A stretch of DNA of 64,000 nucleotides from Shouchella tritolerans (GTDB lineage Bacteria > Bacillota > Bacilli > Bacillales > Bacillaceae_D). The stretch is from NCBI RefSeq assembly GCF_025770735.1, contig NZ_JAODPB010000002.1, positions 62,001 through 126,000 of the forward strand. Reading direction: 5' to 3'. The notes under the pieces were generated by a model. That model was not told where the DNA came from and did no database searches. It saw only the letters and a program-made list of their open reading frames with translations. Below, piece after piece: positions 1 through 9,367 of the stretch (positions are counted from its first letter, which is position 1; each line of letters opens with the position of its first letter). The position numbers and the translations under genes are program-made.

Positions 1-42
1 ACTAGACAAGATGGAATCATCTAATGAAGGGATTGGGATATC

Positions 43-1154
43 ATGACTGAAGTCAAAGGTCGGCGAAGAAGTTTCACAGCCGAATTTAAGAAACCCGCTT
101 GTGAAACTTTATGCTTCCGGAAAACCTAGAGCGGAAATCATCCATGAATATGAACTTGCTCCATCTGCTTTTGATAAATGGCTTCGTCAATACCAAACAA
201 GTGGCGCATTCACAGAGAAAGAAAATCGCACGCCTGAACAAGAAGAGCTGATCCGCCTACGAAAAGAAAACCAGAGGCTTGCCATGGAGAATGATATGGG
301 AGACTTGCGGCGCTGATCATGGGACGAAAAGAGACGTGATTTGTCAAAGTCACGAAATCTACCCAGTGGCTGCCATGTGTGCGATTTTGAACATCCCACG
401 TAGCACGTTTTATTATGAAGCCAAGCAACGGGATCACGCGGAAGAGGAAGAACAGCTAACCGCAATCATTAGCGATGTTTTTCGTCAAAGCCGAGGGATC
501 TATCGCCAGCGCAAAATCAAAAAAGAACTTAAAAAACAAGGGTGGACGGTTTCACGCCGCCGCATTGGCTGAATCATGAAGGCACAAGGACTTGTATCAA
601 CATACACGATGGTACAATTTAAGCCGACGAAATCCGTGTGCAACGACTCAGAAATAGGGAATGTCCTTGACCGGAAGTTCCAACAAGAAAAAGCGCTAAC
701 CGTGGTCGGCAGTGATCTAACGTATGTGCGGGTCGGTTCAAACTGGCATTCTATTTGTATCATCATTGATTTATACAACCGCGAAATCATCGGTTACAGT
801 TCTGGTCCAAACAAGAATAAAGAGCTCGTGGAACAAGCCATGGCTAACATTCCCTATCTCTTACAGAAGATTGCTCTGTTTCATACCGATCATGGTAGAA
901 AGTTTATCAATCACAAGATGGACCAAACACTAGTGACCTTTGGAATCGCCCGTTTGCTCAACAACAAAGGCACTCCGTATGATAACGCCGTCGCAGAAGC
1001 CACCTTTAAAGCGATTAAAATTGAGTTTGTATCGAGAAGGGTTTTCCCTAACCAACACGAACTTGACCTTGCTTTACATTGGTTTAACCATATACGCCTC
1101 CATGGTTCACTCGACTATCAATCGCCCATCGATTACAAAGCCTTGCACCTTTAA
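43..1154 (+). pseudogene. Degraded IS3-family transposase (OrfA + OrfB)
   Basis: Remnant of an IS3-family element, IS150-like in layout. OrfA begins at ATG 43 and has a helix-turn-helix/leucine-zipper type sequence (ending in the LRKENQRL heptad region), but it is frameshifted near position 92-100 and again near 296, where the usual end of OrfA has been lost. OrfB starts about 316 (MGRKRD-like) and carries the rve/DDE integrase core: Asp in GSDLTYV, Asp in FHTDHGR and Glu in NAVAEATFK. An in-frame TGA at 570-572 interrupts it where an Arg codon is expected. Three independent lesions make the element inactive. The right end is probably just after 1154, around 1160-1185. The left end is not clear in the window. 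A second, more decayed copy lies at 3639-4117. Confidence 0.9.
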
Positions 1155-1465
1155 AAATTTGTCCAGTTTTGTGTTGACATTCCAAGAAGAATTGAATGTG
1201 CTTTTAAAAGACATTTTGACAAATGGTTAGAAAACGAATGAATTTAAAAACATTGACCCTCAAGTTGTTACGTTACTAATACGGGGGGACCATAACAGTC
1301 ACAATGTCTTTGGATCAAAATGAGCCGAATTTGAGCCTGGAAATGTACAGTAAAAAGATGATAACGCATGTATTAAAAATGGTTCATTAATGTCTTCATT
1401 TTTGAAAAATTAAATCGTAAAATTGAATACTTCTTTTATGGAGCAGCTTTTTAATTGGAGGGAAT

Positions 1466-1944
1466 ATGATGGGATCTAATCATAAAAATCTTGGTGGAAG
1501 TAGGAATGCCAGCAATAATTTCGATACTACGAATGGTGGTTTTTTATGGAAGGTAACTAATAATGAAACAGTCATGTACGTATTCGGTACGATCCATCTA
1601 GGAGATGACTAAAGACACAAGTGCAAACACTGCAAAAGAACGTTCGACATTTCAAGAACTTGCCGAAAGAAACGGAACAAAGCGCTTTGGATTGGTTAAA
1701 TAGAGATTACGAAGCGTTAAAAAAAATTCGTGAAGATTACGAAGAGGCGGGTATTAATAAAGAATATTTTGAGCAGTTAAATGATCAACGTAATCTAAAA
1801 ATGTCAAAGAAGCTTGATCAAACCATACAGTTCAATCAAGATCAGACATTCTTTGTCTTTGTGGGTACATTTCATGTCATTCTTGAACCAAGTATCCCTA
1901 CATTATTAGAAAAAGAGGGATATAGAGTAGAAAGAATTTTATAA
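1466..1944 (+). pseudogene. TraB/GumN-family protein, internally deleted
   Basis: Two fragments of one gene. The first (ATG 1466/1469, stop 1610-1612) contains FLWKV...VMYVFGTIHLGDD, the typical N-terminal segment of the TraB/PrgY/GumN family. The second (1621-1944) ends in FFVFVGTFHVI...LLEKEGYRVERI, the family's C-terminal GxxH segment. The middle of the roughly 270-residue domain is missing and the two parts are out of frame, so the gene is broken. A ribosome binding site (TTGGAGGGAA) precedes the first ATG. Function in Firmicutes is not well defined. Family assignment rests on the two terminal motifs only. Confidence 0.65.
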
Positions 1945-2068
1945 TCTATGTGGACGTTATACGTGTTAAATTTTCATCTACAATCCGTTTCATATCATTT
2001 AATAAGAAACCGGTCTAAGCTGCATGATTTGGCTGACATGGTTCAAACCAATTTCATAAGTTCCTTGT

Positions 2069-2093
2069 CTTTCAAGATTGATAATCTTGAAAG
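2069..2093. other. Perfect 11-bp inverted repeat
   Basis: Arms CTTTCAAGATT and AATCTTGAAAG are separated by 3 bp, about 110 bp upstream of the aldo/keto reductase start. No T-run follows on the + strand, so an operator or a leader hairpin is more likely than a terminator. The rest of 1945-2203 shows no gene. Confidence 0.45.
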
Positions 2094-2203
2094 GGTTAGT
2101 CCTTCCTATGCTTGTTAAGGAAGAAATATCCTACTTATGGGAGGTTTAAACCTTAAGATGAACGGTAAAAGATGCATATGAATGAAACGGAGGAGAATGA
2201 CAC

Positions 2204-3190
2204 ATGAAGCACATAAAAGAATTACTGACCCAAAAAATAGGACTTGGAACAGCACCACTTGGTAATATGTTTCGTGAAGTGCCAGAAGAAGAAGCCCAAG
2301 CGACGATCAAAGCAGCCTGGAATGCAGGCATTCGTTATTATGACACAGCACCATTTTATGGGGCAGGTCTGGCAGAGCTTCGTTTAGGGAAGTTTCTCTC
2401 CAAGCAAAATCGAGATGACTATGTTTTAAGTACAAAGATCGGTCGCGTCATTGAAGACGAAACGGAGGAAAAAGAAGGCCTCTTTACGAATGGTCGAACC
2501 AATAAAATGACAACAGACTACTCTGCAGAGGCTACGCACACCTCCATTGATCAAAGCATGGAAAGACTGCAGACCAATCGTCTGGACTTTGTGTTTGTAC
2601 ACGATCTGTCACCTGATTTTCATGGGGACGAATGGATCGCCAAATTTGAAGAAGCGCGAACAGGTGCTTTCCTTGTACTTGATGACTTACAGAAACAAGG
2701 TGTCATAAAAGGATGGGGTCTCGGTGTAAACACAACAATCCCAATTGAGCTTGCCCTTCAACTTGAAGAAGTGCATCCAACTATTAGTTTACAAGCAACC
2801 CAATACACCCTTCTTGATCATGAAGACACACTGCGCAGAATGATGCCTGAAGTCGAGCAATCGAATTCAGCCATTGTTGTAGGTGCACCGTATAGCTCGG
2901 GAGCCCTACTTGGCGGAGATCACTATAACTACGGTGAGATCCCACGAGACGTTCAAACGAAAATCAACAAAGTAACAGAAGTAGCAGAGTCTTACGGCGT
3001 CAGCCTAAAAGCAGCAGCGCTACAGTTTTCAACAGCGCATCCAGCTGTAGCTGCGGTCATTCCTGGATCAACGAGACCCGATCGCATTAAGGAAGACCTC
3101 GAAGCCTTACGAGAGAAAATCCCAGAAGCGTTCTGGCAGGAATTAATTGAAAAACAACTCATCTCAGCGGTCGCACCATTGCCGTTGTAA
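2204..3190 (+). CDS. Aldo/keto reductase
   Basis: 328-residue cytosolic NAD(P)H-dependent oxidoreductase of the aldo/keto reductase superfamily, full length for the family. The catalytic tetrad is visible: Asp and Tyr in YYDTAPFYG (about residues 47-54), Lys in STKIGR (about 86) and His in FVFVHDL (about 133). The C-terminal cofactor-binding stretch AAVIPGSTRPDRI is present. The N-terminus (IGLGTAPLGNMF) resembles the D-threo-aldose/L-fucose dehydrogenase and pyridoxal dehydrogenase branch, but the substrate cannot be decided. The start is set by GGAGGAGA 8 nt upstream of ATG 2204. It is a single-gene unit closed by the hairpin at 3199, and is the only intact gene between two IS remnants. Confidence 0.9.
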   Translation: MKHIKELLTQKIGLGTAPLGNMFREVPEEEAQATIKAAWNAGIRYYDTAPFYGAGLAELRLGKFLSKQNRDDYVLSTKIGRVIEDETEEKEGLFTNGRTNKMTTDYSAEATHTSIDQSMERLQTNRLDFVFVHDLSPDFHGDEWIAKFEEARTGAFLVLDDLQKQGVIKGWGLGVNTTIPIELALQLEEVHPTISLQATQYTLLDHEDTLRRMMPEVEQSNSAIVVGAPYSSGALLGGDHYNYGEIPRDVQTKINKVTEVAESYGVSLKAAALQFSTAHPAVAAVIPGSTRPDRIKEDLEALREKIPEAFWQELIEKQLISAVAPLPL

Positions 3191-3198
3191 AGGAAAGA

Positions 3199-3229
3199 GA
3201 CATCCAGTGTTTGTGCTGGATGTCTTTTT
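3199..3229 (+). terminator. Rho-independent terminator of the aldo/keto reductase gene
   Basis: GACATCCAG and CTGGATGTC form a 9-bp perfect stem with an 8-nt loop, followed by TTTTTA, 8 bp after the stop codon. Confidence 0.9.
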
Positions 3230-3239
3230 ATCTGAAAGG

Positions 3240-3638
3240 AACGATTCAAAACCTAACAAAAAAGGAGACGCGTTGCTCATGGTAAAATCTTAAGCTAGGC
3301 ATTAGTCGCAACAGGCTGTTTTCTTCCCGCTTGTGAATAAGATTTCGCACTGGGCAAGAAGGAATGGTATCTTATTTACAGATAATCTTACGAACGACAA
3401 TTGAACTGTAAAAAAATATATTCGGGCACATGCTGCGAGAATCTAATTCACGTTCGTTTAAGTTTTCTTGAGGTGCACTGGAAATTGGGTATAGGTATGA
3501 GCTAAAGCAGAATTTTTCAACTAACCATAACATGTCTTATGAAGAAAGAATGGCTACAGTATATACCGATGTTATAGCTGAAAAAGAAATTTATTTCTCG
3601 AAATGGCTTTCAAAATTCGTAGATTCTTCAATTTAGTT
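3240..3638. other. Non-coding / decayed stretch
   Basis: No intact gene. A short AGGAG-led frame near 3265 stops after four codons. From about 3530 to a stop at 3636 the + strand reads SYEERMATVYTDVIAEKEI... like the end of a helical protein, joined to nothing upstream. I do not recognise it. Confidence 0.4.
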
Positions 3639-4117
3639 ACATGAAGGCATAAGGACTTGTATCCACCTATACCGTGGCTCCATTTAAATCAATGAAATCC
3701 GTGTGCAGTGAATCGAAAATAGGGAATACCCTTGATCGGAAGTTCCAACAAGAAAATGCGCTAACGTATGTACGGGGCGGTTCAAACTGGCATTATATTT
3801 GCATCATTATTAATCTATACAACCGCGAAAGCATCGGTTAAGTTCTGGGCTAAACAAGGACAAGGAGCTCGTGGGACGAGTCACCGCTAAAATTCCATAT
3901 CCTTTACAGGAGATTGCTCTGTTTCATACCGATCGTGGTAGAGAGTTATCAATCACAAGATGGACGAGACACTAGCCACCTTTGGAATCGCCCGTTCGCT
4001 CAGCAGCAAAGGCACCTCGTATGACAACGCCGTCGCAGAAGCCACCTTTATAGCGATTAAAATTGAGTTTGTGTCGAGAAGGGTTTTCCCTAACCAACAC
4101 GAACCTTGCTTTATTTG
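3639..4117 (+). pseudogene. Second, more decayed copy of the IS3-family orfB
   Basis: Nucleotide similarity to 573-1075 is obvious (for example the shared ACTTGTATC, GGAAGTTCCAACAAGAAAA and GTTTTCCCTAACCAACACGA stretches). The copy has in-frame stops (for example within ATGAAGGCATAAGG at 3643), a deletion where the first catalytic Asp lies (TGGTCGGCAGTGATCTA is missing around 3763), and several 1-nt changes. It ends abruptly at about 4117, where unrelated phosphatase-like sequence begins. Same orientation as the copy at 43-1154. Confidence 0.9.
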
Positions 4118-4129
4118 AATTGGACTCAG

Positions 4130-4622
4130 GACCGGGTGGTATTTGGGGTTGACTATATCAATCGGGGAAAATAAAGCGGCAAGGTGCTGCGGTATATTAA
4201 AGAGCTCGCCTATGCTCATCCGGATCAAGTAACAGCCACAGCCGGCAATCAGGAGGAAATGATGCTCGATTATTACCGGTCAGGGGACAAGCTGTGGCCA
4301 GTCATGGCGGCCGCGAACGTTAGAGAACCTGAACGAAGCTCTTAATCGAGCGTAAATGGATGAGTACATAGAGTGGCTTGGCGAATTATCCCTCATCTAT
4401 CAGGACGACCATTTTATCTATATCCATGCGGTAAATCCTTATGAACCGTTGGACTAGTAGAGCTGGTATATTTTGTGGATGACGGAATCGGAGTTCTACA
4501 GTATAGTTGGGGAAACTTTGTTTATCCTCACAGGTAGCAAGCCGGTTGTTCATGGCCATACCCCCATGGAAAAAATCTATTGTGATGGCATTCATCTCAA
4601 TGAGGATCTTGGATGCAACCCA
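4130..4622 (+). pseudogene. Ser/Thr protein phosphatase (metallophosphoesterase) remnant
   Basis: Scattered across frames are the signature pieces of a PPP-type metallophosphatase: GDYINRGK-like (about 4147-4175), GNQEEMML (metal-binding GNHE box with His changed to Gln, about 4241-4265), DDHFIYIHAVNP (about 4405-4440) and VVHGHTPMEKIY (about 4547-4585), ending in DGIHLNEDLGCN. Order and spacing match a small phosphatase of about 220-240 residues. The N-terminal GDIHG box is gone, cut off at the junction with the IS remnant. Stops and frameshifts (for example TAGTAG near 4456) confirm decay. Confidence 0.75.
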
Positions 4623-4697
4623 CTTACTATCAAAGAAGCACGAGTAAAGTGGATACTAAGGGCAAGGCGCTTTGTTGTTTTTCTACTAGCAGTTGCA

Positions 4698-4741
4698 CAT
4701 CCCGCAAGGATTAAATGCGCCGAGCTTGGTCCTGCGGGATG
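4698..4741. other. Inverted repeat downstream of the MarR gene
   Basis: CATCCCGCAAGG and CCTGCGGGATG can pair with one bulge. It lies just beyond the 3' end of the MarR-family gene on the - strand. There is no clear T-run, so terminator function is uncertain. Confidence 0.35.
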
Positions 4742-4793
4742 CCGTCTGATCGAACGAACAAACTTGTTTATGGGATCCCCTCTGCTCACTTTC

Positions 4794-5330
4794 TTACATA
4801 GGTGAATCTGGTTTACTTTGATCATCAATTTTTACAAGCTTTCGCGGCTCTTGTTCTTTTTTACCGTACCAGAGCAATACATCGGCGAATAAATCTAAAA
4901 TACGGATGAAATTTTCCTTGTCTTCCTCTGAAATTTTGTCTGCGTATTGAAAGATTTCCTCAAAGCAGAGCTTGTAAACAAATCGCGTATATTGTTCGTA
5001 CACTTCGCGTCCTTTGGCAGAAGGCTTAACATAAATATCTTTACGATTTCCGCTTAAGTGATACTTTTCCAGTAAGCCTTTTTCTGTTAGGTGTTTAACA
5101 TTCTTTGAGAACGTGCTGCGGCTGACTCCAAGGCGCGCAGCCATTTCGGACATTTTCTCATCCTTCTCCTCAGCCTCTAGAATATACTCTAAAGTTTGAA
5201 TCTGTGATGCGGAAAATGTTATATCTGTGCCATAGCTTCGCTGCTGCTTATAAGTATTGGAATAGGCGTTACCATACTTAATGATCTTCTCAATAAGGGC
5301 TCGATGCTTCCCCATCCATTCTAGTTTCAT
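4794..5330 (-). CDS. MarR-family transcriptional regulator
   Basis: 178-residue winged-helix regulator. The MarR fold is recognisable from the recognition-helix region MSEMAARLGVSRSTFSKNVKHL followed by the wing GNRKDIYVKPSAKG, with long helices at both ends for dimerisation. I choose ATG at 5330 (MKLEWMGKHR) because GGAAGGGA lies 7 nt upstream. An in-frame ATG at 5378 has no good ribosome binding site. It follows the alpha/beta hydrolase gene on the same strand with an 85-bp gap and may be cotranscribed with it. The C-terminal tail is longer than usual. The ligand is unknown. Confidence 0.8.
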   Translation of the reverse strand: MKLEWMGKHRALIEKIIKYGNAYSNTYKQQRSYGTDITFSASQIQTLEYILEAEEKDEKMSEMAARLGVSRSTFSKNVKHLTEKGLLEKYHLSGNRKDIYVKPSAKGREVYEQYTRFVYKLCFEEIFQYADKISEEDKENFIRILDLFADVLLWYGKKEQEPRKLVKIDDQSKPDSPM

Positions 5331-5415
5331 TAATAAATCCCTTCCATAGTTAAATCGTGTTCCTTTAGAAAGGATCATAACATATTCTGATTACGTATTT
5401 CACAGACCTTTACAA

Positions 5416-6225
5416 TTAGATACGTTTCTCTAGCCACGCAATGGCTTCTGCAATGACTTCATCGCGGCTCGGCTCGTTGAAGATTTCATGCATCAAATGA
5501 GCATAAATTTTTAAAGATTTATCAGCGGATGCGATATCTCCATAAAAATCACGGGAATCCTGCTCGCTGACAAGGCCGTCATTCGCACCATGCATGACAA
5601 AGACCGGATCAACGAAATCTTCAGCATACTGCTTTAGCCACGCTACACCCTCACCTAAACTATTAAACAGATCTACGGAAATTTGCTTTTCTACAAGCGG
5701 GTCATTCGCATAGGCCGCTACAACTTCAGGGTCGCTGCACACTCCGCTGCCAAGTTCATTCGGAAGATAAATGCCCGCGGGAAGAGCAAGCGGGAGTTCC
5801 CCTGCAACCTGGGTATTATAGCGGGTAAGTGCTCCCGACAACACGATTCCTTTTACTTTGCCCGGGTATTTAGTACCAAATGCTGCTGAGGCAAAGCCAC
5901 CCATACTATGTCCAATCACAAACACGGGTATATTGGCGCTTTCCTGCAATGCTTGATCAACTATTACATTAACGTCATCAATAATTTGGTGAAAGTTGCT
6001 ATAAAATGTGCGTTTGCCTTCTGATCTGGCATGGCCGCGGTGATCAAAACGGTATACATTGAAGCCGCGCGTATTTAAGTTTTCCGTCAAATAGTCGTAG
6101 CGTCCGGCGTGCTCACATAAGCCATGAACAATGACGACGGCAGCCCTCGCATTGTCTACCAAATTTTTTACAAAGTAAAGCTTTGTACCATCAAAGGATG
6201 GGACAGTAGTTTCAATAGAATCCAT
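5416..6225 (-). CDS. Alpha/beta hydrolase (monoacylglycerol-lipase-like)
   Basis: 269-residue serine hydrolase of the Hydrolase_4 / lysophospholipase group. The oxyanion segment VIVHGLCEHAGRYD, the FDHRGHARSEG strand, the nucleophile elbow GHSMGG (Ser about residue 106), the acid in HGANDGLVSEQDS and the catalytic His in HLMHEIFNEP are all present and in order. No signal peptide is visible, so it is probably cytosolic. AAAAGGAGGA lies 8 nt before the ATG. It probably hydrolyses monoglycerides or similar esters; the substrate is inference. A MarR-type regulator is encoded downstream on the same strand. Confidence 0.85.
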   Translation of the reverse strand: MDSIETTVPSFDGTKLYFVKNLVDNARAAVVIVHGLCEHAGRYDYLTENLNTRGFNVYRFDHRGHARSEGKRTFYSNFHQIIDDVNVIVDQALQESANIPVFVIGHSMGGFASAAFGTKYPGKVKGIVLSGALTRYNTQVAGELPLALPAGIYLPNELGSGVCSDPEVVAAYANDPLVEKQISVDLFNSLGEGVAWLKQYAEDFVDPVFVMHGANDGLVSEQDSRDFYGDIASADKSLKIYAHLMHEIFNEPSRDEVIAEAIAWLEKRI

Positions 6226-6591
6226 GAGTCATGTCCTCCTTTTGTATCCAGTTAAAATAAAATTGTTTCTTACAGAAATAATTTTATCATCAACAGCATA
6301 GTTTGTATATAAGAAAATGAAGCGGTTACAAAAAACGTTATCCGCGCAGTGAGATTGATCGCATCGGCTAATGTTAATGTGGTTGCTTAGAACGGATACT
6401 TACTGAAACAAGTATAAGCAGTTTGCAGTTGCTTTACAGACCATTTTTGGTGAAAGTTAGTTAATCTGCATCGCTATCGAAATGCGAGTAAGACATAGGA
6501 AAGATAGCAACTGAAAAGAAATCCTCATTTGTCACTTACGATAAACTAGAGACCAGAACAAGTTTGAAGGGACAAATGGAGGAGGGATTAC
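6226..6591. other. Intergenic region, divergent promoters
   Basis: 366 bp between divergently oriented genes. No open frame with a ribosome binding site and no strong hairpin were found. It presumably holds the promoters of the hydrolase and the VOC-fold gene. Confidence 0.4.
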
Positions 6592-7503
6592 ATGAACAAT
6601 CAGCAAATTGTTCCGCATTTATGGTTTGATAAGGAGGCTGTAGAGGCAGCGGAATTTTATGTTTCGATTTTTCCAAATGGCAGGATCACAAATAGGACAA
6701 CAATTCGAAATACGCCTTCAGGAGATAGCGACGAGGTTTCTTTTGAAATTGCAGGATATTCATTTATGGCGATAAGCGCTGGACCTTATTTCCAGTTCAA
6801 TCCGTCGATTTCATTCTTTTTGAACTTTTATCCTTCCAAAGATGAAGATGCCCGGGAAAAGCTTGATGAGCTGTGGGGAAAATTGTCTGAGGAGGGTACA
6901 GTGTTGATGCCGCTTCAGAAATACCCATTCAGTAAGCGCTACGGTTGGATACAAGATAAGTATGGTGTGACATGGCAACTTATCCTGTCTGATCCTGTTG
7001 ATGAGGAACGTCCTTTTATTATTCCGGCGATGATGTTTGTCGGAGATATGTGGGGCAAGGCGGAAGAAGCTAGAGACTTCTATGCCTCGGTATTCGCAAA
7101 TTCACGCCTCGGCGAAATTGAGCGTTACTCGGCAGGTATGGAACCTGATAAAGAGGGGACGGTCATGTACGCAGACTACCAGATTGGAAATCAGTGGTTT
7201 GTCGCTATGGACAGTGCAGAATCCCATGCTTATCGTTTTAATGAAGCGATCTCTTTGTTAATCTGTTGCGAAAACCAGGATGAAATTGATTACTATTGGG
7301 ACAAACTATCAGCCGACCCGAAAGCAGAGCAATGTGGCTGGTTGAAGGACAAGTATGGTGTCTCGTGGCAAGTGTGGCCGACCGTTCTGGGAGAGATGAT
7401 GCAGACGGGGACGAGAGCGCAGCAAGATCGTCTTACTCAGACCTTTCTTCAGATGAAAAAATTTAATATTGAAGAGCTGAAGAACTCATTTGAAGGGAAC
7501 TAA
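6592..7503 (+). CDS. Tandem VOC-fold (PhnB/3-demethylubiquinone-methyltransferase-like) protein
   Basis: 303 residues made of two related glyoxalase/bleomycin-resistance-fold halves. Each half has the PhnB-like pattern: [21 protein letters not shown] then KYGVTWQLI (residues about 6-130), and [22 protein letters not shown] then [10 protein letters not shown] (about 148-270). The domain is annotated as 3-demethylubiquinone-9 3-methyltransferase-like in many genomes, but no methyltransferase motif is present and the family name is historical. Enzymatic role unknown; the fold often binds metals or small ligands. GGAGGGATTAC precedes ATG 6592. Single-gene unit. Confidence 0.8.
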   Translation: MNNQQIVPHLWFDKEAVEAAEFYVSIFPNGRITNRTTIRNTPSGDSDEVSFEIAGYSFMAISAGPYFQFNPSISFFLNFYPSKDEDAREKLDELWGKLSEEGTVLMPLQKYPFSKRYGWIQDKYGVTWQLILSDPVDEERPFIIPAMMFVGDMWGKAEEARDFYASVFANSRLGEIERYSAGMEPDKEGTVMYADYQIGNQWFVAMDSAESHAYRFNEAISLLICCENQDEIDYYWDKLSADPKAEQCGWLKDKYGVSWQVWPTVLGEMMQTGTRAQQDRLTQTFLQMKKFNIEELKNSFEGN

Positions 7504-7523
7504 ATGCAAGTTCTTGTAAAAAG

Positions 7524-7603
7524 GAACGCCACCATTTGGTGAATGCTCTCCATCCATATTACAACGGAGATGCTATTCACTTAAATGGTGGTTCTAGGCG
7601 TTC
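7524..7603. repeat. 80-nt long imperfect hairpin
   Basis: Matching arm blocks in mirror order: GAACGCC/GGCGTTC, ACCATTT/AAATGGT, GTGAAT/ATTCAC and TCTCC/GGAGA around a loop at about 7551-7565. It lies between the ends of two convergent genes. It could be a bidirectional transcription stop or a MITE-like insertion. Confidence 0.6.
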
Positions 7604-7658
7604 AGGCATGGTGAAATTTACGTCGATACGTGATTTTTTTCCTTGATCCTTCGTTTGT

Positions 7659-8432
7659 TCAAATCAACCGCTGATAATGGCGAAATGCTCCAACAACAAG
7701 CAGACATGAAGCTGCAAAGAGAAGAGCCAGGTAACTTCCGTGTTGTAGTACAAGGCTCCAATCCGGCTGAGCGCCAAGCACCTCCCGTCCTGCTTCAACC
7801 GCCCAATTTAGCGGGTTGAAACGGGCGATGACCTCAACCCAATGGGGCACTAATTGCAAAGGCATAAACAAGCCTGACAGAAACAATAAAGGCATCGTCG
7901 CAAAGCTGACGGCAGCCGTTAAGCTAGATTCGTTGCGGACGATCAACCCAAGTGAGATGGATAAGGCGCCCATCGCAAGCCCTAGCAGCACGGCAATCAA
8001 GATGAGCTGGACAATGCCTAACAGTCCTCCACTAAAGCTGGCCCCTAGTATCGCGGCGACACCAATCATAAGCGCAGCCTGAAAGGATAAGGTCAATGCA
8101 TCTTGCAGTAAAGAGCCGAGCAGCAAAGCAAGACGACTTATCGGTGAAATCAACAACCGGTCAAGCACTCCATCTTTGTAGTCGCTCAGTACGCCCATGC
8201 CGCTGTATGCCCCAGCCATCATCGTGCTCATCATCACAATCCCTGGCCCAAGATAATCGATATAAGAGCTGGCAGCAAAACCAGGAATACTCCCTATGCT
8301 GGAAAAGACATGGCCGAACAGAATCATCCACAACATTGGCTGTACCACTGTTATGATTAATACAAACGGGGAGCGGAGCAAGCCTCTCAAATAACGCATG
8401 AATACCCATCCTGTATCCGTAAACAGCTTCAT
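7659..8432 (-). CDS. ABC-2 type transporter permease (DrrB-like)
   Basis: 257-residue polytopic membrane protein of the ABC-2 permease family: about six hydrophobic segments, with the conserved exporter motif region around GPGIVMMSTMMAGAYSGMG and the cytoplasmic loop KDGVLDRLLISPISR. It pairs with the ATPase gene immediately upstream (4-bp overlap at 8429-8432), so both are translated together. It probably forms the membrane channel of a homomeric drug or lipid exporter of the daunorubicin-resistance type. The substrate cannot be read from the sequence. Confidence 0.85.
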   Translation of the reverse strand: MKLFTDTGWVFMRYLRGLLRSPFVLIITVVQPMLWMILFGHVFSSIGSIPGFAASSYIDYLGPGIVMMSTMMAGAYSGMGVLSDYKDGVLDRLLISPISRLALLLGSLLQDALTLSFQAALMIGVAAILGASFSGGLLGIVQLILIAVLLGLAMGALSISLGLIVRNESSLTAAVSFATMPLLFLSGLFMPLQLVPHWVEVIARFNPLNWAVEAGREVLGAQPDWSLVLQHGSYLALLFAASCLLVVGAFRHYQRLI

Positions 8433-9367
8433 GAAGTCTCTTCCTTCCTTAATGTTTTTCCTGTATACAACAAGTAGGCATCACCAAGATCAGGTCTTGA
8501 TACCTTAATAGAATCTACTGGTATATGTTGTTTTTCCAGTAGTCTGATAACATTAGGGAGCTTCTCAGCTCCGTTCTCTGTGACGACATGCAATGTGAAT
8601 TCATCTTGGGTTTCCGGCTGTTGAACGTTATAAGCTGCAGCGAGCACTTGCGCAGCCACTTGAGCTTCTCGGCATTGGATCGTAATCGTGTCCCCGCCAA
8701 CCTTGTTTTTCATCTCCTCTGGCGTTCCCTCAGCAACGATTCTGCCTTCATTCATAAATGCGATCCGGTCAGCTAGCTCGTCGGCTTCTTCCATATAATG
8801 AGTCGTCAGCAAAACCGTCATACCAGCATCGCTTTGCAACTGCTTGATCATTTGCCACAGCTCCGCACGAGATTCGGGGTCAAGTCCGGTAGTCGGTTCA
8901 TCAAGAAAAAGAAGCTTCGGGCGATGAATAATCCCCATTGCGAGGTCCAGCTTTCTTTTCATCCCGCCAGAGTAATGTTTGCTCAGTCGATCGGCAGCCT
9001 CTTGCAAATGAAAGACAGTAAGCAGCTCATTTACTCTTTCTTTAAGCGCCTTCTTAGGCAGGCCGTAAATTCTGCCTTGCAGCATTAAGTTTTCCCTTCC
9101 TGTTGCTGTCGGATCGACGCCTGAGTTTTGGGCGACACATCCGATCGTTTGTTTATTGATTTTGGAAGAGCCAAAATAGCGGATTTCCCCTTGATCGGCT
9201 GATGCCAAGGTGGTCAGGATGCGAAACGTTGTTGATTTGCCAGAACCATTCGGTCCTAGCAAAGCATAAATGTCTCCTTCTGCTATCGTTAACGACAAAT
9301 CTTGAATCGCTTTTCTTTTTTTCCCGTACGTTTTTCTAACCTTTTTCAACTGAATCGCTGCATTCAT
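8429..9367 (-). CDS. ABC transporter ATP-binding protein (DrrA-like)
   Basis: 312-residue nucleotide-binding subunit. Walker A LGPNGSGKST (about residues 37-46), Q-loop, signature YSGGMKRKL (about 136-144), Walker B LLFLDEPTTGLDP (about 156-168) and the H-loop TTHYMEEADELADR are intact. The extra C-terminal domain of about 90 residues (from about 220) is typical of the DrrA/multidrug subclass. The gene overlaps the MerR regulator upstream and the permease downstream by 4 bp each (ATGA type), showing one operon: merR-ATPase-permease. Confidence 0.92.
   Translation of the reverse strand: MNAAIQLKKVRKTYGKKRKAIQDLSLTIAEGDIYALLGPNGSGKSTTFRILTTLASADQGEIRYFGSSKINKQTIGCVAQNSGVDPTATGRENLMLQGRIYGLPKKALKERVNELLTVFHLQEAADRLSKHYSGGMKRKLDLAMGIIHRPKLLFLDEPTTGLDPESRAELWQMIKQLQSDAGMTVLLTTHYMEEADELADRIAFMNEGRIVAEGTPEEMKNKVGGDTITIQCREAQVAAQVLAAAYNVQQPETQDEFTLHVVTENGAEKLPNVIRLLEKQHIPVDSIKVSRPDLGDAYLLYTGKTLRKEETS

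Noticed and set aside
6325-6345. cre site near GAAGCGGTTACA
   Set aside because: Only the right half fits the consensus, and there is no carbon-metabolism gene next to it.
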